DNA of 31,732 nt from Pleurotus djamor (lineage: Eukaryota > Basidiomycota > Agaricomycetes > Agaricales > Pleurotaceae). Every line of letters starts with the position of its first letter. Within the stretch, counting starts at the first letter, position 1. Made by a program: the position numbers and the translations under genes. Under the pieces are notes generated by a model, which saw only the letters and a program-made list of their open reading frames with translations, had not been told where the DNA came from and did no database searches. The DNA is taken from contig JAPEVF010000531.1 of NCBI GenBank assembly GCA_029747585.1, forward strand, positions 1-31,732, written 5' to 3'. Positions 1 through 10,310 of the stretch are shown piece by piece.

Positions 1-104
1 CAATTCAAGCCCTCTGCTCCTCGCTCCTAGTCCCTTGAGATTTCCTTGTTCCTAGTCTCTGTCCTTTACACCGTCCCCCTTCGCCCCTCCGAACGTATTC
101 TGTC

Positions 105-345
105 ATGACACCGTCAATGAATCTGAGATCTCGCTTCTGCTGGACGATGGGAGAGCTAACGCCGTTGGAAATCCCGGAAGAGCGGTGGAAGCGCATCAGT
201 GTCGATTTTATCGTTGAGCTCCCTCAGTCTGATGGTTATGATGCCATCATGAATGTGGTTGACTATGTCAGTAAACGAGCTCACTTTATCCCGACACACA
301 CCACTGTTTCGGCATTGGGTGCGGCCAACTTGTNTCCNTCATCAG
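105..345 (+). mobile_element. Ty3/Gypsy retrotransposon integrase fragment
   Basis: A translated stretch carries the typical start of the fungal Gypsy integrase core: EIPEERWKRISVDFIVELP, then a GYDAIMNVVDYVSKRAHFIP block and a THTTVSALGAANL block. The aspartate in SVDFIVELP corresponds to the first Asp of the DDE triad. The reading frame breaks at about 332-337, where Ns occur, and the second Asp and Glu are absent, so the copy is dead or cut. No reverse transcriptase, RNase H, chromodomain or recognisable LTR is visible in the rest of the window. Family assignment is confident; element lineage is not. Confidence 0.85.
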
Positions 346-425
346 GAAAACATCATTTTACCAGGAGCAGATGGAAGCTAGATAAGATCAAGAAGCTGTG
401 GGAGAAAGGTATCTTGTATATCTAA

Positions 426-1370
426 AATAGAAAAANGCGCCTAAANGTTATGCTTTGTACAAGAGATATGACAAAGCAAGAAAAAGACGCTGTAATACTT
501 ACATAGCGAGCGCCAATGCTTCAAAAGCACAAAAAGCTGGAAAAGCTAGGAAAGCTAGGAAAGCTCTGAAAGCGTTGATAAACAAAACAAAAAAANTTGA
601 GCAGTTATAATAAATGTGTATAAATCATACCACTTCATATTAATGCAAAAAGTATTTATTGCATAAAACTATATAGATGTTATACAGGAAGCGTAAAGAA
701 GTTAAGAGCTAGCAGAAAAACAAAAGACACCAAACAAAAGAGAATACGGCTACTAGTTATTATAACAAGGCTACCCTGTTGGAAGAGTTGGTTAGTAAGA
801 GTTAAAGAGTAAATAAGAATAAGAACTGACTGTGCTGGGAAACGTCTAGTAAGGTTAGAATGATCAACCAAAGATTAGTGAGTAGAAATGTTGGGAAAGG
901 TTAGTCGTAGGAGAAAAGAAAAGGAGTAAGAAGGGAAATATCCTTACATCTAAAACACGGCACCAAGATTGGCCCTCTGGTAGGAGATGATAATGGGTAA
1001 ACGAAAAGAGGAATGTCGGAACATAGGTGGTTTTCTCGTTTAAAACCGGATCAGTGTGGGAAAAGAAATTCAGACACAGTTAAGGTGCAGGAAGCGCAAG
1101 GAATGTAGAACTGATTTTGACTAAGTCCAATTTAGGGTTAGGGTTGAATGAAAGGAATGGTATACCATTCGCCCGGGATGCCCAGCCCAGCTTCCCAGGC
1201 CCAATATCCCAAAGAAGCAGTAACGATTCATTAGTTGCACATTTACATTTGCAATGCAGGATACATATTATACAATATATGAGGGCCTACACTTGGTTAT
1301 GTGTGTTTAAACTGGGCATTTATTTTTCTCAATATTACACAAAGTAGAAAATCAGCAAAATCTATCAGAA
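426..1370. other. AT-rich gene-free stretch next to the retroelement fragment
   Basis: The stretch is markedly AT-rich compared with the gene-bearing part of the window and contains several Ns. Around 520-575 the short motif AAAGCT recurs several times. No ORF resembling a known protein is present. A TTAGGGTTAGGG stretch lies at 1132-1143. The character suggests retroelement-associated or relic DNA. Confidence 0.5.
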
Positions 1371-1390
1371 GCTGTGAAATTGGTTGCCGA

Positions 1391-1540
1391 TTTTGCGAAA
1401 CCGTGTGAAAGTCACAAAAAGCTGTCACAGCAGTCAGAAATTTCCCACAGACCCTGCAAAAGCCATGAAAAGCTGTGGGAGCAGCTGCGACTTTTCACAG
1501 GATCTGAAAAAGCCACCGAAAGCTGTGAAAGCAAGAACAC
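1391..1540. repeat. Degenerate ~50-bp tandem repeat built on AAAAGCTGTG
   Basis: Three diverged units can be laid out at about 1391-1450, 1451-1500 and 1501-1540. Each contains a GAAA..C(A/C)..AAAGCTGT core, and the first two end in (CC/TT)CACAG. Related AAAGCT motifs continue to about 1580 and also occur at 520-575. The repeat keeps two overlapping frames open for about 60 codons, which explains the ORFs there; I do not consider them genes. Confidence 0.5.
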
Positions 1541-1599
1541 ACCTGATCAAACTTTTGTGGAAGCTATAAAAGCATCATAAAGCTGGCTGTAAAATTAAA

Positions 1600-3560
1600 G
1601 TCATCTACAAAAGCATTGAAAGAACACTTTCCAACTTTCAGTACTTTGAATGACCAACACTTTTTACGTTGTAGATTTTTTTATGGCTCCTTACNTCAAA
1701 ACTAGGANTTTCCTGATCNAGCAGTAACTCGTGCGCGCACCTGAGACCATTACGTCTGCTCTTGGGCAAATTCTGGCCTCAAGAGTCTTAGAGTGCACTT
1801 TGAAAGTCGCGCTGTCGTTTCAGGGTTTGATGCAAATCGACGATTTTTAGTCGGTTGTAAAGAATGACTCTAACGTCGAAGGCAAACAATAGAGTATTGT
1901 TCGAATCTGACCTTTGCGAGTGAGTGTCGAAGGGCTGGAGAAAAACATAGCTCTTAGTCCGGCCCTTCACGTCTCCCCTGTCTATCATACTGTTGGCTCA
2001 CGTTTAGGAATTTGTCTGGCCCACCGGGCGCCAGGGAGCTTGGTCCAAAGACATTGAATGGGCGGTTGGCTCCAACTGGGGGGAAAACGGTCAAGAAGCA
2101 TTTTCAATCAGCAATTGGCAGATATGTACGTCACGTCACGGCTGAAGTTTGGAGATTTGTTGGTTCGACCTGGGTGAATAGGTAAAGGTGATAGCGCGAC
2201 TAGAGAAGTACTGCCGTCTGGTCTGTGCATGCGAGGATCGACTTGCTGTGTGGGTGGTTGTGACGCTGAGACAACCGTGTAGACGATATTTCAAGTTCAT
2301 TCGGTGACGGTAGAAGCAAACGAAGGCCGTTGCGTAGCCGGTATCGTTGGACGTACGGGTTATTTGATTCCTGGTTCGAAGTGGGATCAGCGTTGGCCTA
2401 GTAAAAACGGGAGAATAAACTGCATTGAATGCAAGGCGTGGAGATCAAAAGCATACACGCGTACTACCTGGTCTTCTGGCATCAGAACTCATTGATTGAG
2501 TCGAAGTCGACGAAAAAGCGTTGTATTTTATCCGTGCGAGCGGGGTCAAAGTAGCGACACGAGTTTATTTTTATTGCTGGAAGTAAGTAACCTGTAGCGA
2601 CTCAAATTGGTTCCTCGATTCCTCGCCTGTTTACCTATGGTGAGTAAACCAATGCATAGCGACTGGGTGGACGTGTCAAGAAAGTGTACCAACGAGATTG
2701 ATTGTGTCGAATTACTATTGTGAAAGGTTGTAGGTGCGTCTGGTCAGCTCAACAGACGAAGAAAGATTTGCATGACAAATACAGACTGATCTTTATCCAG
2801 AGGCGAGGTTCTCATGGATTGGTTGCTCGAGGTGCGCAATTCACTTGACTCCCCTGTCGACGCGGGGGCTACAGGGGCTGTGCCAAGTTTTTTTGAGCGC
2901 CTACCGGGGCTTTTTTTTCTGCTCTCTTCTCGGTCGGTCACCATGTCCTCATTCCTCAGCCTTTCTCTACTCCATGTGCACCGATATAACAAAGCAACCC
3001 AGGAGGTTCTATGTCAGGACTCAAATTCAAACTTTAGGTCCCCAAGTCGGGAGGAACGGGTGAAACCGTAACCAGTGTGTCTCACTCTGTGTCCTAGACG
3101 AGCCGTCTCTCAAAGTATGACTTTGTAGGCTCCGTAGAGCATTCCGCAGGACACAAGACTCGAAGCTCGATCCCTCGATATATGCGTCAGCGTACTCATG
3201 GACTCGAGGCTTGATGCGACCGCTCATCTGAGTACAATCCTCACCACCATCGAATTTCAGTGACGCTTGGAGAAGAGGTTCGGTGTAGGATGGCAGAATA
3301 TATGCGGGGAAGGTATGCCTTGGGATGAGGGCGTATCAGGATGATATTGATAAGAAGAAAGAGGTGTGTTTCATGCACCTTTGGCTCAAATTGCCTCATT
3401 GACCGTTTTCTTAGGACCGTTTTCACGCGTCAAACATTGGGACGAACGGCCGGTACCTCTGCCTTAATGAACGACCATCATTTTTGAGGCTCCTGGGAAC
3501 GACAGGTATGTTTCATCGTCGTCTAAGTCGGCCACAAACTGAGCCTGTCCTCGACCAGAA
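1600..3560. other. Gene-free or decayed sequence
   Basis: Only short ORFs (under 90 codons) occur on either strand, with no recognisable protein similarity and no consistent splice structure. Homopolymer T runs occur near 2889 and 2910. Several Ns lie at 1695-1720. I see nothing supportable here. Confidence 0.5.
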
Positions 3561-3565
3561 GCTGA

Positions 3566-3886
3566 CGGTTTTCCACCCCATTTCTTCGCCGTCTGGGATC
3601 GTCGAGCCGGCTGAATCGACTCTGCGAGTTTCATTGGGAACGACTATGTACATGCGCCACTGAGGGCCGCTTGAGAGGCGGCTTTTTGAAGGCTGTCATC
3701 GTTCGGTGTTGAAAGAGAATATGGAGATCGAATGGGTGCGTGTTAGTCATTCTTTATCGTTCTACGTAGTTTACTAACGATCTCCCTCGCCAGCACGAGC
3801 AATTTTTGCGACACGTTCTCCGCCCGAACGTTGTCGTTGTCCCCATGGCATACTCTACCCTCTGCCGTCGAGCTTTGTACAGATGA
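3566..3886 (+). pseudogene. Decayed tandem copy of the small two-exon gene at 4029-4260
   Basis: This segment aligns by eye with 3978-4260 over its whole length, starting with similar runs around ACG(G)TTTTCC. An exon ending in EIEW is followed by a 58-nt intron (3736-3793, GTGCGT...CAG, branch-like CTAAC). A second exon then runs to the shared ending ALYR and stop TGA at 3884-3886. The intron has the same length, phase and donor hexamer as in the downstream copy. Upstream of the donor the frame is interrupted by TGA after the MYMRH residues, so no intact start connects to the first exon. This is probably a pseudogene copy; product unknown. Confidence 0.5.
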
Positions 3887-4028
3887 ATGTCATGAACCAT
3901 CTGCTCCTTCCACCGTCTCTTCAATCCGTCCTTTTCGCTACTCTTTCCGCTTACGCGGGAATCATGACCATGATGTGACGTTTTCCTGACCCTTTATCCC
4001 CCGTCTGAGTGTCAAGCCGACCAGATCG

Positions 4029-4260
4029 ATGGTCCATGTTTTTCTCAAGAGACCTGAGTATATGTGTCGGTCAGTAAACGAAGACACGGAGGAATGTCTC
4101 GTTGACCGTGTAATCAAGGCTTTGGGAATCAAATGGGTGCGTTTTAATCGTCTTTTATCGTTGTCCATAGCTCACTAATCTTCCTCTTCGTTAGCACCGG
4201 CGCGTTTCTGCAACGCTCAACGCCCCCATCACCCTTCGCACCGGCGCTCTGTATAGATGA
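4029..4260 (+). CDS. Putative 57-aa two-exon protein of unknown function
   Basis: The model joins 4029-4136 and 4195-4260 across a 58-nt intron (GTGCGT...TTAG with branch-like CTAAT, phase 0). It starts MVHVFLKRPEYMCRSVNED and ends GALYR-stop. It is supported mainly by the upstream paralogous copy at 3566-3886, which keeps the intron position, length, donor hexamer, ending residues and stop. No known domain is recognised. It could instead be a fragment of a larger decayed gene, since another open frame with a possible intron (acceptor CTGCAG near 4500) continues downstream. Function is not inferred. Confidence 0.4.
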
Positions 4261-5250
4261 TTATCAGAAGCGTATGATGCTTCAATTGTATCATCAATAC
4301 GTCTTCTGCGCTCGTGAAAGCTTGAAGTATCGTGTGTCCGTCATTAGGCAGCGGGCAGACCGTTTGCGCTCTATGGGCAGAATCAGGGTGCTTCATCCCG
4401 GTCGATCCTGGATTTTCGGCTCTGTGATCAACTATGGATGTTGTCTTCGTCCATCCATGCTTTCTTTTCCTCACACTGACTTCGTTATTCCTGCTGCAGG
4501 ACCGAACTACTCGCTGCGAATCTCAAGATGCCAACGTGCTAGCTCCCCTTCAGCTTTCAGCGTCTCCTCAGGTGTACAATCAAGCAGGAACTCTGTCGAC
4601 GCTGCTGCGACATGTATGTGCATATTCGACTGTCGAGGCTGGGTTGGAGAAAGAGGGTAGGGTTGGTTGGTTGTCGCAGACGAGCCTTCGAGGGGAGCCG
4701 ATGGAGCTGCACTGGCGCGAACGCTTCGTTGTGCTTCTTCCACCTACGTCTGCATCGTACGCGTACCCATCAATGCCAGGAACCTTGGGTCAACGATGTC
4801 GAAAATGGCGTCGACGTTCCCGAGTCCTGGCCTCTCCGATTTGTCCAGTCCGTCGACACCTGAGAGGACGGTCAAACCGCTGTTATGCTGGAGCCCTTCA
4901 TGTTGACTTGGATGATGCCTCTGTACGTTTTCCTCCACGTCATGCGTCATGTTCCTGTCTAACTGATGCTCCTCCCTTAGCTGTCCCAACCTGACGGGCC
5001 ATTGCTGCTTTTGCCAGCTTCCCATGCCATACGCATGGATTTCACGACGCCATAGCTCAGCCAGCCCGACGAAGCGAGAGAGAAGCATGTACGGATTGTG
5101 TCTCCCCTCTTCATGGGGCCAACGAACTCGATGAGCATTGGATGATTCCGGCTTGTCGTCGTGGTCTTCAGCTCCGTCCTCGTCGTCTTATTGGCCAAGA
5201 GGGCGGCACACGGATGCTGGATGCTGGAGGAAGATCATAGTCGTGAATTA
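4261..5250. other. Overlapping ORFs of uncertain status
   Basis: Both strands carry moderately long open frames (186 codons on + at 4434-4994; 114 codons on - at 4744-5088). None has recognisable family motifs. A plausible acceptor (pyrimidine-rich tract, CTGAC branch-like site, CTGCAG) near 4500 suggests that some + strand sequence was once spliced. I cannot choose a gene model. Confidence 0.3.
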
Positions 5251-5513
5251 TCGACCAGTCGGTATACGCGATATCCACGAACGCCACGAGCGCCATAACC
5301 AATCGATTCCGTCAACGAGCCTGCGTTCGTGGATGGCTTGTGTCTTGAGAACGTAGGGTCAAGAGAGGCATACACACCTGGATTCGCGGCGTCGATGCCG
5401 ATGTGGTGGGCGTTGGGATCACGACCGTGCGCTCAGAAGACGTCAAGCGGAGAAACTTCCAGGGGAGCCAAGATAGACGTTTAGATCCAACCTCAAACTC
5501 CCACTGTCACAAC

Positions 5514-5675
5514 ATGCTCACCTTTGCCATCGCAATCCTGGTCCTCGTCATGGCTGCGAGCGCTTGGATGTCTGGTCGCCGCAGATACATGCACCACGAA
5601 CAAGCACCACCTTGTGTTCTTTCCCTACGCCATCCGGTATATATGCCGTATCCACGAACCACTCAAGCACGATAA
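5514..5675 (+). CDS. Candidate 53-aa small secreted protein, copy 1
   Basis: The ORF starts with a hydrophobic segment MLTFAIAILVLVMAASA that looks like a cleavable signal peptide, followed by a basic segment GRRRYMHHEQ and a short tail. A related ORF at 6322 begins MCTFAVAILVLASLSSS, and the similarity extends into the upstream sequence. The conserved start in a duplicated block is the main support. Codon-level conservation beyond the hydrophobic start is poor, so it may be a relic or belong to a longer spliced gene. No family recognised. Confidence 0.3.
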   Translation: MLTFAIAILVLVMAASAWMSGRRRYMHHEQAPPCVLSLRHPVYMPYPRTTQAR

Positions 5676-6321
5676 CCATCCGATTTCATGCACGAACTCG
5701 CGCACTGGGATGACCTTTGCCCTGAGGACATAGGGTGGAGAGGGAGGAGGCATGCACACCTGGATTGGCGGCGTCGATGCCGATGTTGGCGTTGAGATCG
5801 TGACTCTCTTCGCTGAGCCTCCCGGTTGCTGGTTGTGGGATGTGAAAGAGGCTGTGCANGGGAATGGTTGAGGACAGTGGGGGGGAATNGTGGATAGCGT
5901 GGTTTATGAGGGACCGCCGCCTCGCATTCATCGCGAATGCATGGTAATTCAATCGTCTCGGATACGAACTCCCCGCTANTCACGATATGCGGACCCTTGT
6001 CATCATATCCCTGGCCCTTGTCGTGAATCTGAGCCTTTGAACACCTCGCCACCACTGCGTACGGCGTCCTCTGATTACCTTTCTCCCCAAAGCATAGCAT
6101 CGACGGGGAGGAGGCTCGAGTGCCCGCAGCGGTGGAGCTCATTGTGATTTGGGTTTTGGGGTCGTGGCGGCTTTCACTAAGCTATCCGTTCGTGGACTTA
6201 GAAGACGTTAGATGGGCTAGTTCGAGGGGAGAACGAGAGACCTTGGGGAGGTGGTATGCTGCCTGGAATCCCTCGCGGATAGATGGTTTTCGGAACGACC
6301 TCAAACTCCCGCTATCACAGC
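5676..6321. other. Intervening sequence within the duplicated block
   Basis: No supportable gene. Ns at about 5859, 5889 and 5980 mark low-quality sequence. A 159-codon open frame on the - strand spans the Ns and has a composition typical of a chance ORF (Ser/Arg/Gln-rich). Confidence 0.4.
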
Positions 6322-6714
6322 ATGTGTACATTTGCCGTCGCAATCCTGGTCCTAGCCAGTTTATCCTCTTCGCTTTTGGGGGTCGGAGTTGCCGTGCATG
6401 TATTTGACCGTGGACAAGGTCGCTTTCGCATGTACCATGTACTCTTTTCCCTTTCTGAAGCCTTCGCTTGTATCCCTCCACTTGTACCTTTTACACAGGT
6501 TGATCCACTTCGCAATCGTCCAGCTCCTTACCCTGCGTGCCGCAATGGGAGATGGCTCTGCGATGAGCTTCGTGAAGTGATAGGCATGCGTGAAAGTGGC
6601 GACTTTCCTCTGGGTTGTGTCCTATTCTATCGCTGCACCAGGCTTGTGCCATGCATCTTGGACTTGGCAATTTCCAAGTTTGAACTACGACCTCGGCGCT
6701 TCCTCCTTACATGA
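6322..6714 (+). CDS. Candidate secreted or membrane protein, copy 2 (130 codons)
   Basis: The ORF begins MCTFAVAILVLASLSSS, paralogous to the start at 5514, and is followed by a second hydrophobic stretch LLGVGVAVHVF. The rest has a scattered set of cysteines and no known motif. It stops just upstream of F-box gene 1. The shared first ~17 residues with copy 1, and an equivalent TSNS segment upstream in frame in both, suggest that the real coding region may start earlier or be spliced. Hypothetical; moderate to low confidence that the whole 130 codons are translated. Confidence 0.3.
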   Translation: MCTFAVAILVLASLSSSLLGVGVAVHVFDRGQGRFRMYHVLFSLSEAFACIPPLVPFTQVDPLRNRPAPYPACRNGRWLCDELREVIGMRESGDFPLGCVLFYRCTRLVPCILDLAISKFELRPRRFLLT

Positions 6715-6723
6715 ATCTTGATC

Positions 6724-8453
6724 ATGACAACCCATCATCAAGCCAATCTTGATATCCCCATCATGACCCCCGAAATGGTGATACTTATTGATGCACGCAT
6801 ATTGCTGTTCATAGCTGACACTATATCACTGTTTTCAAGGATGAGGATAATCCAGCGCTATACGAAAAGATGTACATCTACCACGACTTCTACAGGAACA
6901 TTTATAGCCAGCTCATACGCCCCCAAGAACCCGAAAACACCCACATCGGATGCATCCCCGAAGTCCCAAGTGAAATCCTCGTTCTCATCTTTCAGCATCT
7001 CCAAGAAGTCAAAGACGATGGACAGGATAAGCTTTGCCACTACACCGATCGTGGTTGGCTTTCCGTGCTAGGTGTCTGTCGCGCCTGGCGGGAACTCGCG
7101 CTTGATAGCCCGAGGCTATGGTCTCGAGTCTGGCTTCGCCAGAACGATCTCCGGGAAGAATGGATCAAACGCTCGAAATCCGTTCCGTTGGACTTCTTCG
7201 TTGATATCTACAACGTGGAATCCGCTGTCGTTGAATCGTTGGCTATGATTGTGAAGGGAGAGAAGGCAAGAGTTCGGGAGTTGATTGTCTCATCTAACTG
7301 GGATGAAGAAATGATGTCTTTCATTCGGTTGTCCGAGTGTACGGCCGCGCCAAAACTCCAGTATTTGAGTCTGGAAGACGGACACGCTACAATCCCAAGT
7401 GATACAATGGTGGGATTCAATTGGGACTTGCCTTCTCTCCGATCTTTCCAGCTCCAGGGTCTGCCGCTCCCCTTTCCATTTCCATCTTTCAACAACCTCA
7501 CAGAGCTCGTCATCCTCACGTGGGGGTTTAAAACCTTCGGGCAATGTATTAGGCTGTCTTCGGCCATTAGTATCCTTAGGCATCACCCTCAGCTCGAGCA
7601 TCTCGAGCTCAGTCACCTCGACCACTTCGACGATGATGGCGCCACTTCCCTATCAAATTTATCGGACGTTCGTGTTTCACTCCCTCGCTTGAAGTTGCTC
7701 GAACTCTTCGCCCGGGATACTCGGCATCTTAGCCTTCTTCAACATCTCGAATATCCCCCTACTGCTCGTGTCATCCTCGGGTGTAGTAATACCCATACCG
7801 ATGCTAGCGGTAAACCTGTCATTGATCTCTCACTTATCGTTTCCGCGTGGACAAAGCAGATGAGCCTAGGCCAGAGAGACCCTCGCTTTCTCCTCACCAA
7901 GGCCATAGCCACCGCAAACTATCGGATGTTTACCATCGATTTTGTCACCGATACGGACCCAAACACGCCGGTGCTGTCCCTCTGCCACCCGTGTCCAATT
8001 GAACCCTTCATTGATGCGATTGGCTGCTTTTCTTCGACGATTACCTCCCTCATTTTGAAAAACATCACCAATGTGGAGCGCTCCACCCCGTTCTTTCGTG
8101 CTTTACACGGTGTTCAGACACTTTTGTTAGACGATGACAGCAGCCCAATTATTCTGGATGCTCTTCTCCCACTGCCCCTAACGTCTACGCCTTCAGAAAT
8201 TGACACTCCCAAGGACACGGATTTGTGGTACCTACCCAAGTTGATGGAGGTTCACTTTGTGGACATCACATTGTATACTGCGTGTGGGATATGCTTGGAT
8301 CAGTTCAAGTTCATCCAATTTCGACCTCTGCAAAGTATCGTTTTCACCGAATTTCACCCCCCAGAAATGCGGGAGGAAATTTCGGAGAAGAGTATTTCGC
8401 CTGTTGTCTGGAAAGTCGTAGAGGAGGGACAGGTGCGGTGGGTGGTGATGTGA
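6724..8453 (+). CDS. F-box protein 1 (LRR-like C-terminus), two exons, 555 aa
   Basis: Model: join 6724-6777 and 6840-8453, with a 62-nt intron (GTGATA...TTTTCAAG, branch-like GCTGACAC, phase 0). The long exon could start at ATG 6870, but the frame is open upstream to DEDNPALYEK, and the extra exon supplies a start. Residues ~57-108 form an F-box (IPEVPSEILVLIFQHL ... RGWLSVLGVCRAWRELAL). The remainder is a ~450-residue region with repeated PxL..L.L segments typical of basidiomycete F-box/LRR-like proteins. The expected role is as substrate receptor of an SCF (Skp1-Cullin-F-box) ubiquitin ligase. F-box 2 at 15883 is a clear paralogue. No disruption is seen. The substrate cannot be inferred. 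Confidence 0.85.
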
Positions 8454-10310
8454 CTCTAACTAGGTTAGGAAGTAGTGCCTGTCCGCATCGCCTGTAAGTA
8501 CATGTCAGCGCTTAACCTAATCTGGGACTCTTCAAGCTCATTTATTACTATGGCACACCCTTTGACGATCGACTACTCGTTCATATCTCATGAGCTAACC
8601 GCTACTGAGGCATCGCTCGGTCCTGAGTATTGTATCAAGGTTTCCCCTTACCCATGCTAGCAAGCTTCAGGACGCTGTAGCTCTGCTAGACGGACAACCA
8701 GCGACACAAGATGTTTCTACGATAAACTTCATATTGACCTGTTCACCAACCGTTAAGGAATAAGTCGATCGTGCACAGTAAAAGTAAAAGTGATTGATAC
8801 TGCGAGTTTGATTGAACTCGTCCGTGCAAATCTGGGTGGGTGCTGACTTAGAGTAGAGCCAACTCAAGTCACATCAAAGCGGGAAGTAAGACGTTCGGGC
8901 CGGCGGCTAGCGACGGCAACTGTTTTACCGAGAACAATTCACACGCGATGTTCTGTTCTCGACGCTCGTCCTCATTGTCAATCTTGATTGTCTACGCCTG
9001 CCTTGAATATGTGTCCACAGTATCTAACAACCGGCTGGACTTTGCGCTGTCATCCCAAGGCCGCTCCAAATCCGTTACCAGGGTTGTCTCAAGTCGCGAC
9101 GTTTCATTGGGAACTCCTGCACCCGTTACCTGGAAATGCGCTGGGAAGTACGATATGGGAATTTGGAATGAGTTACTTGAACTCGCAGACAACTTCGTGA
9201 GCGTTCCCTGTATGTCTGCACCTTTTTTCCAAACTGAACACTTTTCTACCGCCGAATTGGACATTCTCCCCGACCAGATGTTATTGTACCCGCAATAAAA
9301 GCGAAGTCGCCCATACGTCACGCATGATCACGACCTCCCGCAGCTCATGGAATGTGAATCGCATTTGAATTGCGCCTGTGAACCTTCCTCGCGGCCTATT
9401 CCCAGAATGTCTCCATATTCTCAGAGAATGAACCCATTTCCTCAGACCTCCTGGTCGATCGATCTGCCTCTCAGCATGTTTCAACCCCAGCGGACCGGCC
9501 AGACGTCTATATTCTCCCCGCCAAGATGAACGAGGACCTACTCGGGGCTTCGGAAATTGGAGCGATGGACGCACATCGACGCCACTTCTGTTTACTCGGG
9601 GAATGGGCCACGGCCGCTGTCACCATGTCTCGAGTGTCTCTTTCTTTGCGCTTCTTTCCCTCCCTCCCCCCTCTTTCCATTGATCTCCCCACTCACTTGT
9701 CCTGCTTTCCCCTTATCGAGTACCTTGCTGACCATACCGCTACCGCTAGATCGTCTGGTCCCCAGCGCAAAGTATGCGTCTTCGATAAATTCCCTCACAA
9801 ACCATGCGTCTGGAAATTCTCCAGCGTCTTGTACTTATGCAAGTGTTGCTTGATGCAAGCGCAAATCCAGCCTAGTCAATTTGACTGTAACGCCTCCGTC
9901 AAGGTTTCAGCTGAATATTTGGTTTATTTTCAAGGCATCATTGAGCACCACTCCTCCGCCCTATCACCATCGGTACGTGAGCTTGTATATTCCAGCACCC
10001 GGTATAGTGTTTGTTCTCATCATCTGCATAGATCTGTCATGCCTTCAGCTCCACAATACAATCACGGTGAGAAACGACGGGGCCGCGTGCGCACAGAACC
10101 GTGTACGTCAGCCTCCAACCTCCTGCGACAGTCCGCATCAAATCTGATCACTCCATTACAACACAATGCCCCAGTTCCTCGCTTGAGTAACTTGGACCCA
10201 ACGTAACCTACTCTTCCCAGGCGGCCACAATCATTGGACACATTCACTCTTAGTGGATCCCGACGTGATAAATTCTCCTTTCCGCCTACCTACCACGCCC
10301 CACGATAGCC
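8454..10310. other. Intergenic region between F-box 1 and P450-1
   Basis: ORFs of up to 226 codons occur on both strands (for example 9526-10206 +, 8948-9298 +). None shows a recognisable domain, signal peptide or convincing splice-joined continuation. I make no gene call; a decayed gene is possible. Confidence 0.4.

Larger units (their letters stand above)
5250..6500. repeat. Diverged local duplication (units from about 5250 and 5640)
   Basis: Two blocks repeat. The segment around 5350-5440 (core CACACCTGGATT..CGGCGTCGATGCCGATG) recurs around 5750-5800. The segment around 5490-5560 (core CCTCAAACTCCC, TCACA, CGCAATCCTGGTCCT) recurs at about 6298-6355. The second unit is longer and contains extra sequence and Ns near 5858-5980. 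The duplicated sequence includes the starts of the two signal-peptide-like ORFs listed separately. Confidence 0.6.

Noticed and set aside
1374..1580. Two overlapping ORFs in different frames (68 and 61 codons)
   Set aside because: Both are by-products of the AAAGCT-type repeat, which lacks stop codons in two frames; no splice or start context.
6858..7625. Long antisense ORFs opposite F-box 1
   Set aside because: Shadows of the strong coding frame on the + strand; no motifs of their own.
9526..10206. 226-codon ORF on the + strand
   Set aside because: No recognisable motif, Ser/Pro/Cys-rich chance-like composition, overlapping frames equally open; no paralogue or splice support.
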